Below the pieces are notes generated by a model. That model saw only the letters and a list, made by a program, of their open reading frames with translations, was not told the origin of the DNA and did no database searches. DNA of 64,000 nucleotides from Motacilla alba alba (Eukaryota; Chordata; Aves; Passeriformes; Motacillidae): contig NC_052018.1 of the NCBI RefSeq assembly GCF_015832195.1, positions 3,299,356 through 3,363,355 of the forward strand, given 5' to 3'. The position numbers were made by a program, and so were the translations under genes. Position 1 is the stretch's first letter. Each line of letters begins with the position of its first letter. Of this stretch, positions 50,335 to 61,215 are shown piece after piece.

Positions 50335-50445
50335 TCCTGATCTTCCAGGAGAAGAGCAAGGAAAGTTTAAATTGTTCAGCCTGGAGAAGAGAAGGCCCTG
50401 GATACTCTTGTTCCAGGAGAACAGCCCTCAGCAGGAGTGGCAGGA
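50335..50445 (+). mobile_element. CR1-like internal trace
   Basis: GTTCAGCCTGGAGAAGAGAA followed by GGCCCTGGA resembles the CR1 segment just upstream of the 3' UTR. Weak elsewhere. Confidence 0.45.
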
Positions 50446-50602
50446 GCAGTATGTCTGCTCAGTTTGACTCTTCTTCCTAGTCTGACCTGGATTTCCACCT
50501 CTGATCTGCATTTCCACCTCTGGCTTTATTTCATACCCCAGCCATGAAATGTTGATAACGCTTTGGGGAAGAAAAAGACCAAAAAGACCCCAAAAGCCCA
50601 GA

Positions 50603-50641
50603 CAGACACACACACACACACACACGTGTACACACACACAC
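50603..50641. repeat. CA/TG microsatellite, interrupted
   Basis: ACACACACACACACACACAC, then GTGT, then a second ACACACACACACA block. Confidence 0.92.
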
Positions 50642-51398
50642 AGACTTGCTTGGGCTTGCATTGCAGGTTCTTTCTCCGCCCAGGAGCAAATCACTTGGGA
50701 AATTTAATTAAAGTTTAATGAGGCACTTTGATTGCTGGGCCGTACGCCTGCTGGAATTAATGTACAATGAAGGGGTGTCTCGTCACGCTGCTGGCAAGAG
50801 CTGGCAATTGCTGGTAAGTTCATGTAGAGCAGAGCATGTCATCCTAAATCACCTTTTGAACCCAGGAAGGCAGCAGGGAAGAGCAACCAGGAAGGTCTGA
50901 TGGGTCATTTAGTACAGCAGGTCCTTTACAGGGGGGCCCCACGCCTTGGAGAAATTCCCTTGGAGTGGCTTTTGGGGCTTTTCAGGAGGTTGAGGATGGA
51001 AGGCAGGCAGGGTGGTGTGGAGGATCTGGACTGTGGGTTTCCTTCTCTTCTTTTCCTTGAGTAAAAGAAGGGAAGAGGAGCATGGATTGGAAGGAGCTCT
51101 GACATGGGAGATCCCAGGAGAGTTGGGACCTCCAAGGATCCTCTATGGGATCGTGGCGCCGAGACACCCAACCCGTTTGTCGCTAGTGGAGATGTGGGCT
51201 CTATTTCAAATGAAGGGCCTCCAGGCCCCCAGGAAAAGGCATTTTGGAATGCCATGCTGGTTTGGAGAGGGACAGCCAACCCCAGGAGAGTCCTGCCTCC
51301 TTCTGTCTCCAAGCCAGGCCCCTACCTAGGAAAAGATTGTCACAGATCCCATATGGAATCTCCAGAGGTCCCTTAGAACTTCAGCATTTCTGTGAAAA
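50642..51398. other. Non-coding stretch
   Basis: No repeat or gene recognised. Overlapping frames at 50926-51376 have no family resemblance. Confidence 0.45.
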
Positions 51399-51527
51399 TC
51401 ACAGAATCACAGAGTATTCTGAGTTGAAAGAGACTCACAAGGATCATCAAGTCCGACTTTTAAGTGAATTCCCCACAGAGGGATCACACCCACAACCATG
51501 GCATTATTGTTCCAACCAGCTGAGATG
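51399..51527 (-). mobile_element. tRNA-headed SINE with CR1 tail (TguSINE1-like)
   Basis: Read on the minus strand, the head CATCTCAGCTGGTTGGAACA, then ATAATGCCATGGTTGTGGGT and GTGATCCCTCTGTGGGGAAT, resembles a decayed tRNA-Ile (A box AGCTNAGTTGGTTAGA, B box GGGTTCGATCCC). It runs straight into a CR1-like tail ending in two ATTCTGTG-type repeats. From memory, zebra finch TguSINE1 has this tRNA-Ile plus CR1 design. It is not a functional tRNA gene because both boxes and stems are damaged. Confidence 0.72.
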
Positions 51528-52313
51528 AAAACTGCACCAGCATGGATTTGACCTCCAAATCAGAGTGAAGACAACCGGGCACACCTGGGAGTTAAATCCC
51601 ACCTTTAATCACTGATCAGGCTTGCCCAGTGCAGTCACTGAGAAGGGACCTGGCAGGCCTTGTTAAAACTTAAATGTTGAGTGGATGTACCCAAATCTGA
51701 GCTGAGAGTGGTCCAAGGGGGGAGAAAAGTTCATTGTGATCCTGCAACCACAAGATCCACCAGTGCCTTCCAATGCACTGTCACATCCTGGGAACTCCAG
51801 CTGTCCTGCAAGGCCTGGCACCTGGAAGGAGCAGGGAGGTTGCGCAAAGGCCTTTCCTAATCCTGGAGCACAAGGTTCTGCAACTGCAACACACCTTGCA
51901 TCTTTCTGGGCATGAGGGAGAGAGGTAGGAATGTTTTCTAAGGTGGTAAAAGCCCAGCAGACAAATCCACACTCCAGAAGAGCTCATTAAGGAATAGGAA
52001 CAGGGTCAGAGGCTTCACAATGACCTTCCCATTGTTGGGGGTGATTTTGGCCCAGATCAAGTGGCAGGGATGCATCCACCACCTGGGTAAGGTTCAAGGT
52101 GAGCAAAGGCCAGGGATCACTCCCAGGACACTGTTTGGCTGCTGTTGTCCTCTTTTGGAAGGCTGAGAGTATGGACCAGTGGGGTTCAGAGCTGATCCCT
52201 TCATTTTCCTGCATAGGTGCCTCCATGAGGGGCATTGGAGCCTCTGGAACCACCAGGCCATCGAGGCACAGCCAGAGGCTGTCACCTCTCCCAGGCCAGC
52301 GCTGAAGAGGGTG
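51528..52313. other. Non-coding stretch
   Basis: Unique DNA without a recognised gene or repeat. Confidence 0.45.
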
Positions 52314-52556
52314 AGAATCACGGAATCCTGGAATGATAAAAGATCCCGATTTGGAAGGGACACACAAGGATCATCACGTTGAACTCCTGGTCCTGCACAG
52401 ACACCCCAACAATCCCACCCTGTGAGCATTGTCCAAATGCACCTGGAGCTCTGGCAGCTATGGGGCCGTGACCATTCCCTGGGGAGCCCCTTCAGTGCCC
52501 AAACACCCTCTGGAGGAGAACCTTTCCCTGATATCCACCCTGAAAGGCTATGTGAG
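52314..52556 (-). mobile_element. CR1 LINE 3' fragment
   Basis: AATCACGGAATCCTGGAATG, GGGACACACAAGGATCATCA, CACCCCAACAATCCCACCCT, GGAGCTCTGGCAGC and CATTCCCTGGGGAGCCCCTT. It is the inverted counterpart of the subtype at 35378. Confidence 0.9.
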
Positions 52557-52682
52557 ACATGGACTCTGCTGAATGTTCCACCAGACTGTGCTGAGAGCCG
52601 TGGCAAAGGAGACCAAGGGATGCTGCTGTCTGTAAGCCATGTGTCCTATGTCCTCTGTGTGAATGCACACAAAAATGTATAA

Positions 52683-52860
52683 AATCATAAAATCATGGAA
52701 TACAAGAATGGCTTGGGTTGGAAGAGACTTTAAAACTCATCTCATTCCACCACCTGCCATGGGCAGGGACACCTTCCACTAGACCAGGTTTCTTTCTGAC
52801 ATGAAATCTAAATCTACCCTCTCTTAGTTTCAAACAATTACAATTAAAACAGTTACACTT
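52683..52860 (-). mobile_element. CR1 LINE 3' fragment
   Basis: AAATCATGGAATACAAGAAT, GGCTTGGGTTGGAAGAGACT, GCCATGGGCAGGGACACCTT and CCACTAGACCAGG. It then jumps to TCTAAATCTACCCTCTCTTA, so it carries an internal deletion. Confidence 0.88.
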
Positions 52861-52907
52861 TATCCTGTCATGGCTAGCCTTACTAAAATGCTTGAACTCT
52901 TTTTTTC

Positions 52908-53113
52908 ATACATATATATATATACAAGGATCCCTTATATGTATATATACGTACATGTATGTGTCATACCTCCTGTATGTATATATATATATATATACAG
53001 GGATATTAAAAAATATATATTTTATATATATATATATATATATGTTTGTATATTTGGTATCTCCAGTAAATGAGAGGAGTAGAGTCAGGAGTACCCATCC
53101 TTCTTTATATATA

Positions 53114-53159
<46 letters not shown>

Positions 53160-53160
53160 T
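52908..53160. repeat. Large TA microsatellite in four blocks
   Basis: Four (TA)n blocks at about 52912, 52980, 53020 and 53107-53155 are separated by short non-repeat spacers. The last is the longest, with about twenty pure TA units. Chance frames rich in Tyr and Ile result. Confidence 0.95.
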
Positions 53161-54430
53161 TGTGTGTGTATGTATTTTTTATTATTTTTTTAATTTTTTT
53201 ATCTACAGCAAATGTGAGGGGGAGAGTTGGAAATGTCTGAGTAGTGTCAATCACAACCATGTGAAGCTCTTGACAAGAAGTTTGGCCCTGAGAGGAGAAA
53301 ATTAAGTAGCTGGTCCCAGGTCAGGGGTGCTGAGGAGCCTCTTTTAAACTCAGGTTTTTGGCAGCCTCCCTGAATTTTGGCTGGGGCCCAAATGGGCAGT
53401 GTGGAGACTTTTCCCTCAACAGGGAAGCAAACCCAGCCTTTCCCACTCCAACTTAACAGAAAAAAGCACCCACAAGCCATGCTTTGTTTATAAAAACAAA
53501 TAAAACGAGGTGGTGGTGCTGGTGGTGTAGGAGGATTTTAGGTGCCCCAGCCTGCCAGGGGTCGGTGGGACCTGGCATCCCTTGATACCCGATCCCGCTC
53601 CCTGGGATGCCGGGAGGAGCAGCGGGATCGTGACTCAGCCCCACATGAGCTGGTTTCCTTCCTGCACCGCCAAGCCTGGGCTTCTGATGTTTTGTTTGCC
53701 GTGGAGCTCTGGGGGCCAAGTGGGAGCTCCTGGAAATCAAAGGGAAAGGAACAACATCTCGGGCTGGCTGAGGCGGGGTGCGGTGTCCTGGCTGGATGGG
53801 ACTCGGGGGAATTCCTGGGGCTCAGGAAAGAGGGGTGGGAGGCATTGGAGGAGGGCACAGGTCAGGGCTCCAGCACCAGGCTTCTTGTCCCAAAATTCTC
53901 CCTGAACGCAGCAGCGCTCCCTGGATGCCCTTCATCTGTCAGGGGGCTCCTCAAGCTTGGAGGAGGAAGAACAGAGCTTTTGCCTCTCTACTTTCTTCTC
54001 ACTCTGTCCTCCAGTCCTCTCTTGGGCCCACTGGGTGGGGAATGGGACCTCCAGCAGTCCCTCTTGGATTGAGATGGGAGTGGGAGGCAGCTCAGCTCTC
54101 GTTAATCACCCTGGACAGGAGATTGCCAGATTTTGTCTAATTTCAGATTTCTCTCTATTGATGCCGAAGACAAAACTCTCCATGAAAAGCTGTTCAGCGT
54201 CAGGACCCATCCAAATCAGGTGATCACATCCAAACCCTCAGCAGGAATGTCCTCACAGCCCCTGTCCTGGGCCTGTGGCAGGATTTGTGGCCTGGGCATG
54301 GCTGTGCTGGGATTTGGCATAATTTCAGTGGGAATGGTAACACTTGGGGGCTGGGGGTCTTCCCTGTCCTAATTTTTTCACCAGTCTAAGTCTAGTACAG
54401 GAGTCTCCATATTCCTTCCATCATCCAGAG
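53161..54430. other. Non-coding stretch
   Basis: Becomes G-rich after 53530 (GATCCCGCTCCCTGGGATGC). A 176-codon plus-strand frame from 53542 overlaps several frames on the other strand and matches no family I know. No gene assigned. Confidence 0.4.
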
Positions 54431-54434
54431 GTGG

Positions 54435-54463
54435 CCTTGGACATCTACCTTGGACATCTACCA
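54435..54463. repeat. 13-bp tandem duplication
   Basis: CCTTGGACATCTA occurs twice in direct succession. Confidence 0.9.
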
Positions 54464-57400
54464 GCTCTCAGGCAGTGCACAGGCTCTGGCTTGAGCCTTG
54501 GGGATGTTCCCAGAAGGGTGTTAGGATAGCACAGCTACAAGTCAAAGAGGAGGTTCTGGCCAGCACTGGATTCTACTCATTCACTGCAAAAAATATGGAG
54601 AAAATCTATGTTTTCCTCATTCCCTCCATACCCACTGCACGACTTCCACCTCGTCCCCAGGCAGATCCAACTCTGCCCCTGTCCTCCCTCTGCCAGCATC
54701 TCTGATTCCCTGGATGACAGAGGTGGGCAGGATAACCCTGATCTCCAGCTGTGGGGGCTGCCTTGGCTCTGGCCTTGAAGGGGCTCACCTAAAGGATGAG
54801 GAGAAATCCTAACTGGGCCTGGATCTGCTCCAGATGGGCACCAGGGGTGACACGCTGGGTTTGGCCATGGTGACCCTGGATTGATGATGAGCCTGATCCC
54901 ACAGTGCTGAGCATGCACTGTCCATCCTCAGGCTCTTCTCCCCACATCCATGCTATCTTTGCCTTGGCACATTCCCAAGCAGGGAGCAACCCCCGCCTGC
55001 CCACAGCCCTCCTTGCTCCCCATCACCCTCCTCGCCCGTTTTCCTATTCCCAGCATTTACCCTGCCGCACGTAGCCCTGGGGGAGCCAGAGGATTGTACA
55101 CAGAGGGAGAAGTTATTTTTCCTTGACATAAACATCCAAGCCTTTCCTCGGCCCCTTCTCTTGAAACGTGGAGGTAGGACCTGGACTCATAACATCCGGC
55201 AGGAGGGGTTGGCCTTATCTGCCAGGAAACACTCAGCTCCGGATACATCCTCCCCTGCTCCCGGCACCCCAAGCAGCTCCCATTGGCAGCGCTGGGCAGG
55301 AAACCACTCAGCAGCTTGTCTCATTCCCTCCTCTGGAGAGACGGGAGGGAGGGTCTGATCCTCCCCTCCCTGCCGTGGGGTACAGCAGGGTTCGGAGTCA
55401 GTGTGGGGTGGGGGGGAAAAGAAGGGATGGGGGGGGAAGGTGAGAAAAAAGGGGGCAAAAGGGGATTTAGGATGTGGGGATTTGGGGGAGTTGGCTGTGT
55501 TGAGGGTCTCTCTAGGCTCTGCTGCTGATTTGAAGGGTGAGCTCAGTCCAGTCACCTCACCCCCTTCTCTGCCTCTACTTCCCTCACGTGGTTCTGCTTT
55601 GAAAAATCAGGGAAAATTGTTGTCTCCCAGATGATTTCGTAGCGGGATCCAGATACCTCAAATGGAGCAGGGACCCCTCGTGCTAAAGGCAGCACAAGCA
55701 CTTGGACCTGTTCAAATTCTGAGGAAGAGACAGGTCATGTCCCAGCACTGGTTGGAAAAAGGGTGGGAGGGAAGGAAGAATTATCTCTGTTTTACAGACA
55801 GGGAAACTGAGGCATGGAACATCCACATGGCTGTTTGTCACCACGGCCCACCCCTGTCCAGTGGCCCTGGGACAAGCAGAGAGAAGACAGAGGAGTCACC
55901 ACCTGCTCAAGGGATGCAAGGGAAATTGCCCAGGGCATGACACACATGGCAGGCAGCTCCTGGCCAGCCCAAATTCCCGCTATCCAGGAAGGTGACCTCA
56001 TCCCTGCTCCCCATGCCCGGCACCACGACCTGCACAGCCACTGTGGGGGCCAAGGACTGGCCAAGGCCACTGGACACCAGGGGCAGAGGGCTCACACGCT
56101 GCTCACCTCCTGGCAAGGAGATTCCCCTGTCCTGGCCCAAGCTGACACCTCTGAGCAGGAGCCCAAATGTGGTGTGAGGCTGTTTTATCCCTTCCTGCAG
56201 CCCTGATTTGATTTTCCTGCTGGTTCCCAGGCTGGGGACAGCAGGCCACAAACCACAACACTCCTCAGCATACACAGAGACAGCCATGGGCTCCTGGATT
56301 TGGGATGGGGAGGGAGGAGAAACATGCCTAGGACTGATGCAGAACAAGTCCTGCATGGGGTCTAGACCCCCTCCAACATGCATAAACCATGACGGCCAGC
56401 AGTCTTTCGTATGGATGCCCACTTTCCAAGAAAAACCACTCCTTCCCACCTCTGCCAGCCACTTATATTCCATCTGTTCCCTGCAGCAACGCCCTGCATC
56501 CCAAAAAATTGCTGTGGGTAGAGGGGATTGACCCATAGCATCTCATTTTCCATCTCCCCAGAGAAGGGGTGGTGCTCCTGAATCTCATCTCAGCTGCAGT
56601 GTCCTGGAGGTGGGAGCCAGCTGCTCCGGGCGCTGGGCGTGTGCCCGGATCCGGCCGTGGCTCCCAGGGAGCCGCACCTCGCCTTGGCTGCGGCTCCCAA
56701 CGCCCTCGGGGGGCCCCAGCTCCCGGTTGGGGCCTGTAGCTGTTCCTGGCGTGCAGAGAGCACAGGGACAAGCTCCCACCTCTCCTCACGTGGCTCCGGG
56801 TTGAGCAAGTGGGGACAGGCTTGGCTGGCGGGGCTCTCCGTTCATCCGGGCACGACGGGCTCCTTGGGGATGGGGTGCGTGGAGAAACCCCTTTTCCTGG
56901 GGAAATCAGACCCTGGGAGCTGCTGGGAGCTCTTGGAGAGGGGTTTGTTTCCAGCAGCCCTGCATGGGATGAAAGCAAGGAGGGAAAGGGCTTATAGGGT
57001 GGTGCAGTTGATCCCATTGTTGCTCAGGGCATGGGAAAAAGGAGAAGGACCAGAAGGAGCAGCCAATGTCCTGGAGAAAGGGTCCTATAGGGTAAGAATG
57101 TGACATCCCAGATCAGGCTGGTGGCAATACCCAGAGCTGAATTTCTCTGGGGGGCTGGGACAGCTGAGCTTCCTCCCCAGGGTGGTTTCACTATTCTCTG
57201 CTGTCTCTCAGGCCTGGGGCCCCACAGGGATTGCAAGGAGAGATGGAGAAGGGGAAAGCAGCCCCACTCCTGCTCCTGGCATGGTCCCATGTGAGTCAAC
57301 GCTGCTGGGCAGAGAGGCCCAGGATCCTGGGATTAAACAGGATCCTGGCACCTCCCTCCCTCCAGCTCTAAAATCCTCCTGGAAGAGACACATTTGGGCT

Positions 57401-57690
57401 GAGCCACCCCAGTCAGGAAGCCACTACAGTGACCTGAGGCTGGCAGGACACCCAAAAGTATCCTTTGCTTTCCCCCTAAAAGGAAAGGCCAAGGGTGAGT
57501 TTGGATGCCTGAGAGATGGAAGAAGGAAGAGGCAGGATGGGAGAGCTGAATCCAGGGGATACAAGTGGGGAATAAAGGATAACGGGACAGGGTCATGTTG
57601 GTGCCTCCCCAAATACTCACACAGCCTCCCCCTTCTGGGACCATGGGCTTCATGGATCAGTGATGTCATTTATGGGAGACAAGGGACAGG
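54464..57690. other. Region downstream of SOX7, GC-rising, no gene recognised
   Basis: Includes a G/A-rich tract at 55395-55470 and a CG-dense patch at 56600-56830 (CGGGCGCTGGGCGTGTGCCC). Several long frames overlap on both strands, as expected in GC-rich DNA. None has splice context or a known domain. Confidence 0.4.
55395..55470 (+). repeat. G/A-rich tract with four or more G runs
   Basis: GGGGTGGGGGGGAAAAGAAG, then GGATGGGGGGGGAAGG, GGGGGC and GGGG. The spacing would allow G-quadruplex or triplex folding. Confidence 0.6.
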
Positions 57691-57839
57691 ATTAGGTTGG
57701 GTTGGGTGACCTCTGAAGACCCCTCCCAGCCACTATGCAGAGGTAGCATCACAAAGTGCACTAAGAAACGTGCTCTTCCACTTTTTGGGGCTAAGCAGGA
57801 GGACCCAGCCTGGGAAGACACCGCTTTGGGAGATGTTTA

Positions 57840-57900
57840 CTCTGCCTTGGATCTCCAGAGGTCCCTTCCAGCCCTAACAACTCTGGGATTCTCTGTGCCT
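57840..57900 (+). mobile_element. CR1 3' tail trace
   Basis: GGATCTCCAGAGGTCCCTTC followed by CAGCCCTAACAACTCTGGGA and TTCTCTG. The GGTTGGGTTGGGTGACCTCT at 57693 may be part of a second, older copy. Confidence 0.75.
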
Positions 57901-58449
57901 GGCTAAAACTCAAGGACAGCAGGGACACAGCCCGATTTAATGTCTGGCAAGAGCAGGCTGTGATGCTTTTCCACAACAACGTGGATTAAGCTTTTCTCTT
58001 TTCTGGCCAGGCCTGAAGACCATCACTCAACATCACCTTCACGTGCCTCCCCAAATTTGACCCCCACATATTTCTGAGGCCTCATTGCCTTGATCTGCAC
58101 CTGAAATGAGGACCCTTTTCAAGGTTCCCCCACTGTGGAGCACCTTAAAAGGTGAATTACCCAAACTGTGAAAGAAAAGACAACCTTAAATGCAATGAAA
58201 ACCCATGTTCTAGGCACTGGCACTCGCTCCATAAATTGGCAACATCATCTGTGCTCACCAAGACACCAAAGGCAAAGCTCTTGACTTCACTGTAATATGG
58301 AAACAGGATTACAAAGACCACATCTGAGAGATGGCAAAAGCAGGATCAAGGCTAGCACAGTGACCTCAGCCCCGAGACACTCCATGAAAAGTGAGGGTAG
58401 GCACTCATCATGCCCCGAGTCTGTTAGAAAGCAATCCACAATTTGTAAA
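57901..58449. other. Non-coding stretch after SOX7 3' end
   Basis: No gene, RNA or repeat recognised. Confidence 0.45.
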
Positions 58450-59821
58450 GATAACCACAGATCTTTGTTTTATTTATAAAAAATGGTAGTAGAAAAATTT
58501 GGCTGAAAATACCAACAACAACGATGACAACAAAAATATAAAAAAATAGCACTTGCACGGGAAATGTTTCTGTTTTGAAAACTGTTGTCAATAGCGACAG
58601 CAATTTAAATCATCGAACGATCATCATATAAAAACATATTTATTTAAATTAAATATTTTATGCAAACTCGTATCTACACTCATTCAAAATGCATAGAGTC
58701 ACACAAAAGAGATGGAATGTGTTAGCTTAAAAACCGGCGAACTTTTGGGTTTTTTTTTAAAGTTTTCTCTGCAATTATTATTAATACATTCTGGGGACTG
58801 AAACCAGGAAATCATAACCACATTACTAACTAATCATTACCAAGTGCCATACAGTAAACACTAAGATTAATCATGTCATATAACTGATTTAAAAAAAAAG
58901 CTTCATTTTTATGGAAAGGAAGAGAACTCGAGCAATACAAAATCCGAGGTGGGGGGCAGGAGGAATAATGGAAGGAATAAATCAATGTACAGCTTTATTA
59001 CAAGCAATAAAACGCCAGAGTTAGGAGAGGCATTGGGCACTGTGGCTCCAAACATGGAGCCTTCCCCTTCAAAGGATGTTTGACAAAAAAAGTGTCTGCT
59101 ACATCATCACCTCTTGGCCAAAATGTTCATCCCAGGACCTGCTCCCAGGGGTGAATGCTGGCCAGATCCTGCCTTTCCAAGCCCTGATCTTGCCCCACTC
59201 CAGAACAGGCTCAGCACTCCCAGGGCTGGCTACCCCTCTCCTGGCTGGTATCCCATCCCCTCTGGGGTTTCCCAAGGGATGAAGCCCCCAGTCCATGCTC
59301 TGGGGCAGGGGACGGGGGCTTTAATCCCCATTGGAGTGGTCAGGCAGGTCAGGGTGGTCAGGCAGCAACGCCGCCACCAGAACCCAAAACCAGCTCATGG
59401 ACCTTCACCAAAATCTTCCCTTCTCCCATCCCTGCCTTTCCCCCTTCCAGGGGGAATTCAGACCTGACGTTTGCAGGGCGCTGCCGCACTCCTGACTCCA
59501 AAGCAGAGCTGGGGATGCCCCAAAATGAGGGGCAGCCTTCCTGTGCTCCCAGGAGCATCCCTGCTTTGGAAGAGGGACTTGGCCAAAGGGCTTTGGCGTT
59601 GGGAAGTGCTCCCTGGCCACGGTCGGAGCAGAGCACTCCAGGCTTTGCACGGTGGTGACCCAACAACCCAAATCCTTTACCTACAGCACCGAGGAGACTC
59701 CAGGGCCCTGTGGTTCGGGCTCGGTCACCCTGAGGGGCCGCAGGCGATGTCCCCAGGGAGCAACGCCTCGGAACAGTGTCGGGTCCTTCCTTGGCCGGTC
59801 CAGGCGGCCCCGGCTGGGCTC
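58450..59821 (-). other. SOX7: SOX7 3'UTR (predicted)
   Basis: Inferred extent. From the stop codon the sequence runs through about 1.37 kb without repeats and ends in an AT-rich segment. Read on the minus strand, it has an AATAAA at 58474-58469 and several AUUUA-type elements (for example around 58635-58670), as is usual for short-lived transcription factor mRNAs. Other AATAAA-like signals near 58990 could give a shorter form. The true cleavage site needs transcript data. Confidence 0.6.
58469..58474 (-). terminator. SOX7 poly(A) signal candidate (AATAAA)
   Basis: TTTATT on the plus strand reads AATAAA on the minus strand, 1.35 kb after the SOX7 stop codon. It lies at the end of the AT-rich, AUUUA-containing block and is followed by a GT-containing stretch. 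Confidence 0.5.
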
Positions 59822-60726
59822 CTAAGAGACGCTGTAGTTATTGTAGTAGGTGGCCGTGGCATCGGCCAGGACGGAGATGAGGCTGTTCTCGGAGCTGTGG
59901 GAGCTGCCGGACACCGGGACGTGCCCGCTGGCCAAGGCCCCGCCGTGGTGGTCACCGTGGCTGGGGTTGTTGAGATACTGGTCAAACTCATTGCGGTCCA
60001 TCTCCCCCAGCAGCTCCGCTTGGCTCAGCTGGTCCAAGGTGTCGAAGCCTTGGTGGTCAGGCGGTGGGGAGAGCTGGCCCAGGTGGGCATGGAGGCTGGG
60101 AGGGGGCAGGGAGGGGAAGGCGGGTGTGTAGTAGTTGGGAGGAGGAGGAGGAGGAGGAGGAAGGGAAGGGCAGCTGGAGGCCGGGGGGATCATGCAGGTG
60201 GCCGGCTGCGGCATGGGGCTGAGGGGGTGGTGGCCGCACGGCAGGGAGCCGCCCGCGTACTCCGGCGAGAAGGTGGCACCGGCGAGGTGGGAGCGGTGAT
60301 GCTCCTCGGGGCAGGGCGAGGAGAAGAAGCTCTGCTCGGGGTCTATGGCATCCAGAGGGGACATCTCCGGCGGGGTGGGCAGCCCGTAGGGGTAGGTGTC
60401 CACGCTGGCGCTGCTGCCGCTGCCTGGAGCCTCCCGGTACGCCCGCACTGCCGGCAGCCCCGGGCGGGGCGGGTACTCACCCGGGCCCTCTTTGTCCCCC
60501 CCGGCCCGGCTGCAGGTCCGCTTTTCCGGCACAGAGTTCTGGTCCCGTGTCAGGCTGCCCAGCAGAAAGCCGGGATCCACCCGCTTCCCGATGCGCTTGA
60601 CCTGCTTCTTCCGACGGGGCCGGTACTTGTAGTTGGGATAATCTTGCATGTGCTTCACCCGCAGCCGCTCGGCCTCCTCCACGTAGGGACGCTTCTGCGA
60701 CAGGCTCAGCGCCTTCCAGGACTTCC
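59822..60726 (-). CDS. SOX7: SOX7 exon 2 coding part (rest of HMG box, SoxF C-terminal domain, stop)
   Basis: Seen: the acceptor TTTCAG precedes 60726. The 905 coding bases complete a 376-residue protein and end in TAG at 59824-59822. Residues 77 to about 112 finish the HMG box ([20 protein letters not shown]) and are followed by the basic stretch [10 protein letters not shown]. The middle contains [15 protein letters not shown] (186-200) and an eight-proline run (265-272) encoded by a GGA/TCC triplet repeat. DRNEFDQYL at 319-327 is the conserved SoxF beta-catenin-interacting motif. The end, [13 protein letters not shown]...YSVS, is the SoxF transactivation tail. Known: human SOX7 is 388 aa, so the length is normal. 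GC and CpG content are high compared with the flanks. Only two exons make up the coding gene, and no frameshift or missing HMG residue was seen. Confidence 0.96.
60137..60160. repeat. GGA/TCC triplet repeat coding for poly-proline in SOX7
   Basis: Eight GGA triplets on the plus strand read as eight proline codons (SOX7 residues 265-272). Pure triplet runs can vary in length between individuals. Human SOX7, as I recall it, lacks a run this long here. Confidence 0.85.
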
Positions 60727-61097
60727 CTGAAACGGAGGACACGCTCTCTTAGCGCCCGCAGCCTCCCAAGTGTGCCCAGTGTCTCACCTGGCACATGCAA
60801 AAGAGAGCACATCCCAAAAACCCCGCGGGGGGACGTGGCAGCAGCGGGTGGGAGAAGAAGGGGGGAATTGAGGCTGCTCTAGGGTCTCTGACTCCCTTCA
60901 TCCCAAGTCCTCACACAAGGTGGGTTTGGGGTTAGTAGTAAATCCAGGCAGATGAACTCTCCCAGCTCCATGGACTGTGGAGCAGGGACAGGCAAGGCCG
61001 TGCCTGGCTGAGCAGAGGGTCAGGACGTGCTGTCCTTTAGGGTGCCCCAGCTTGTGCCCTGCCAGGGCTTGCACCAGGGCACGAGGAGACCTGGACA

Positions 61098-61215
61098 CGG
61101 TGACAGCTGGTCTGGATGGTGGAAGGTGTCCCTGCCCATGGCAGGGGCACGGATTAGATGGTTTTTAGGGTCCCTTCCAACCCAAACCATTCCATGATTC
61201 TGTAATCCTATGACC
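61098..61215 (+). mobile_element. CR1 LINE 3' fragment in SOX7 intron
   Basis: GACAGCTGGTCTGGATGGTG, AAGGTGTCCCTGCCCATGGC, TAGGGTCCCTTCCAACCCAA, then ACCATTCCATGATTCTGTAA. It is antisense to SOX7. Confidence 0.92.

Noticed and set aside
51399..51527. A tRNA-Ile gene
   Set aside because: The tRNA-like part is damaged in both promoter boxes and stems and is fused to a CR1-like tail, so it is a SINE.
52870..53305. Tyr/Ile-rich frames of 67 and 137 codons
   Set aside because: They are direct translation of a TA microsatellite.
53542..54072. 176-codon plus-strand frame in the G-rich region
   Set aside because: No family resemblance. Three other frames in the same stretch are equally open, and there is no splice or promoter evidence.
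59471..60730. 419-codon open frame on the plus strand
   Set aside because: It lies antisense to SOX7 exon 2. The GC-rich, stop-poor composition explains it, and the minus strand codes a perfect SOX7.
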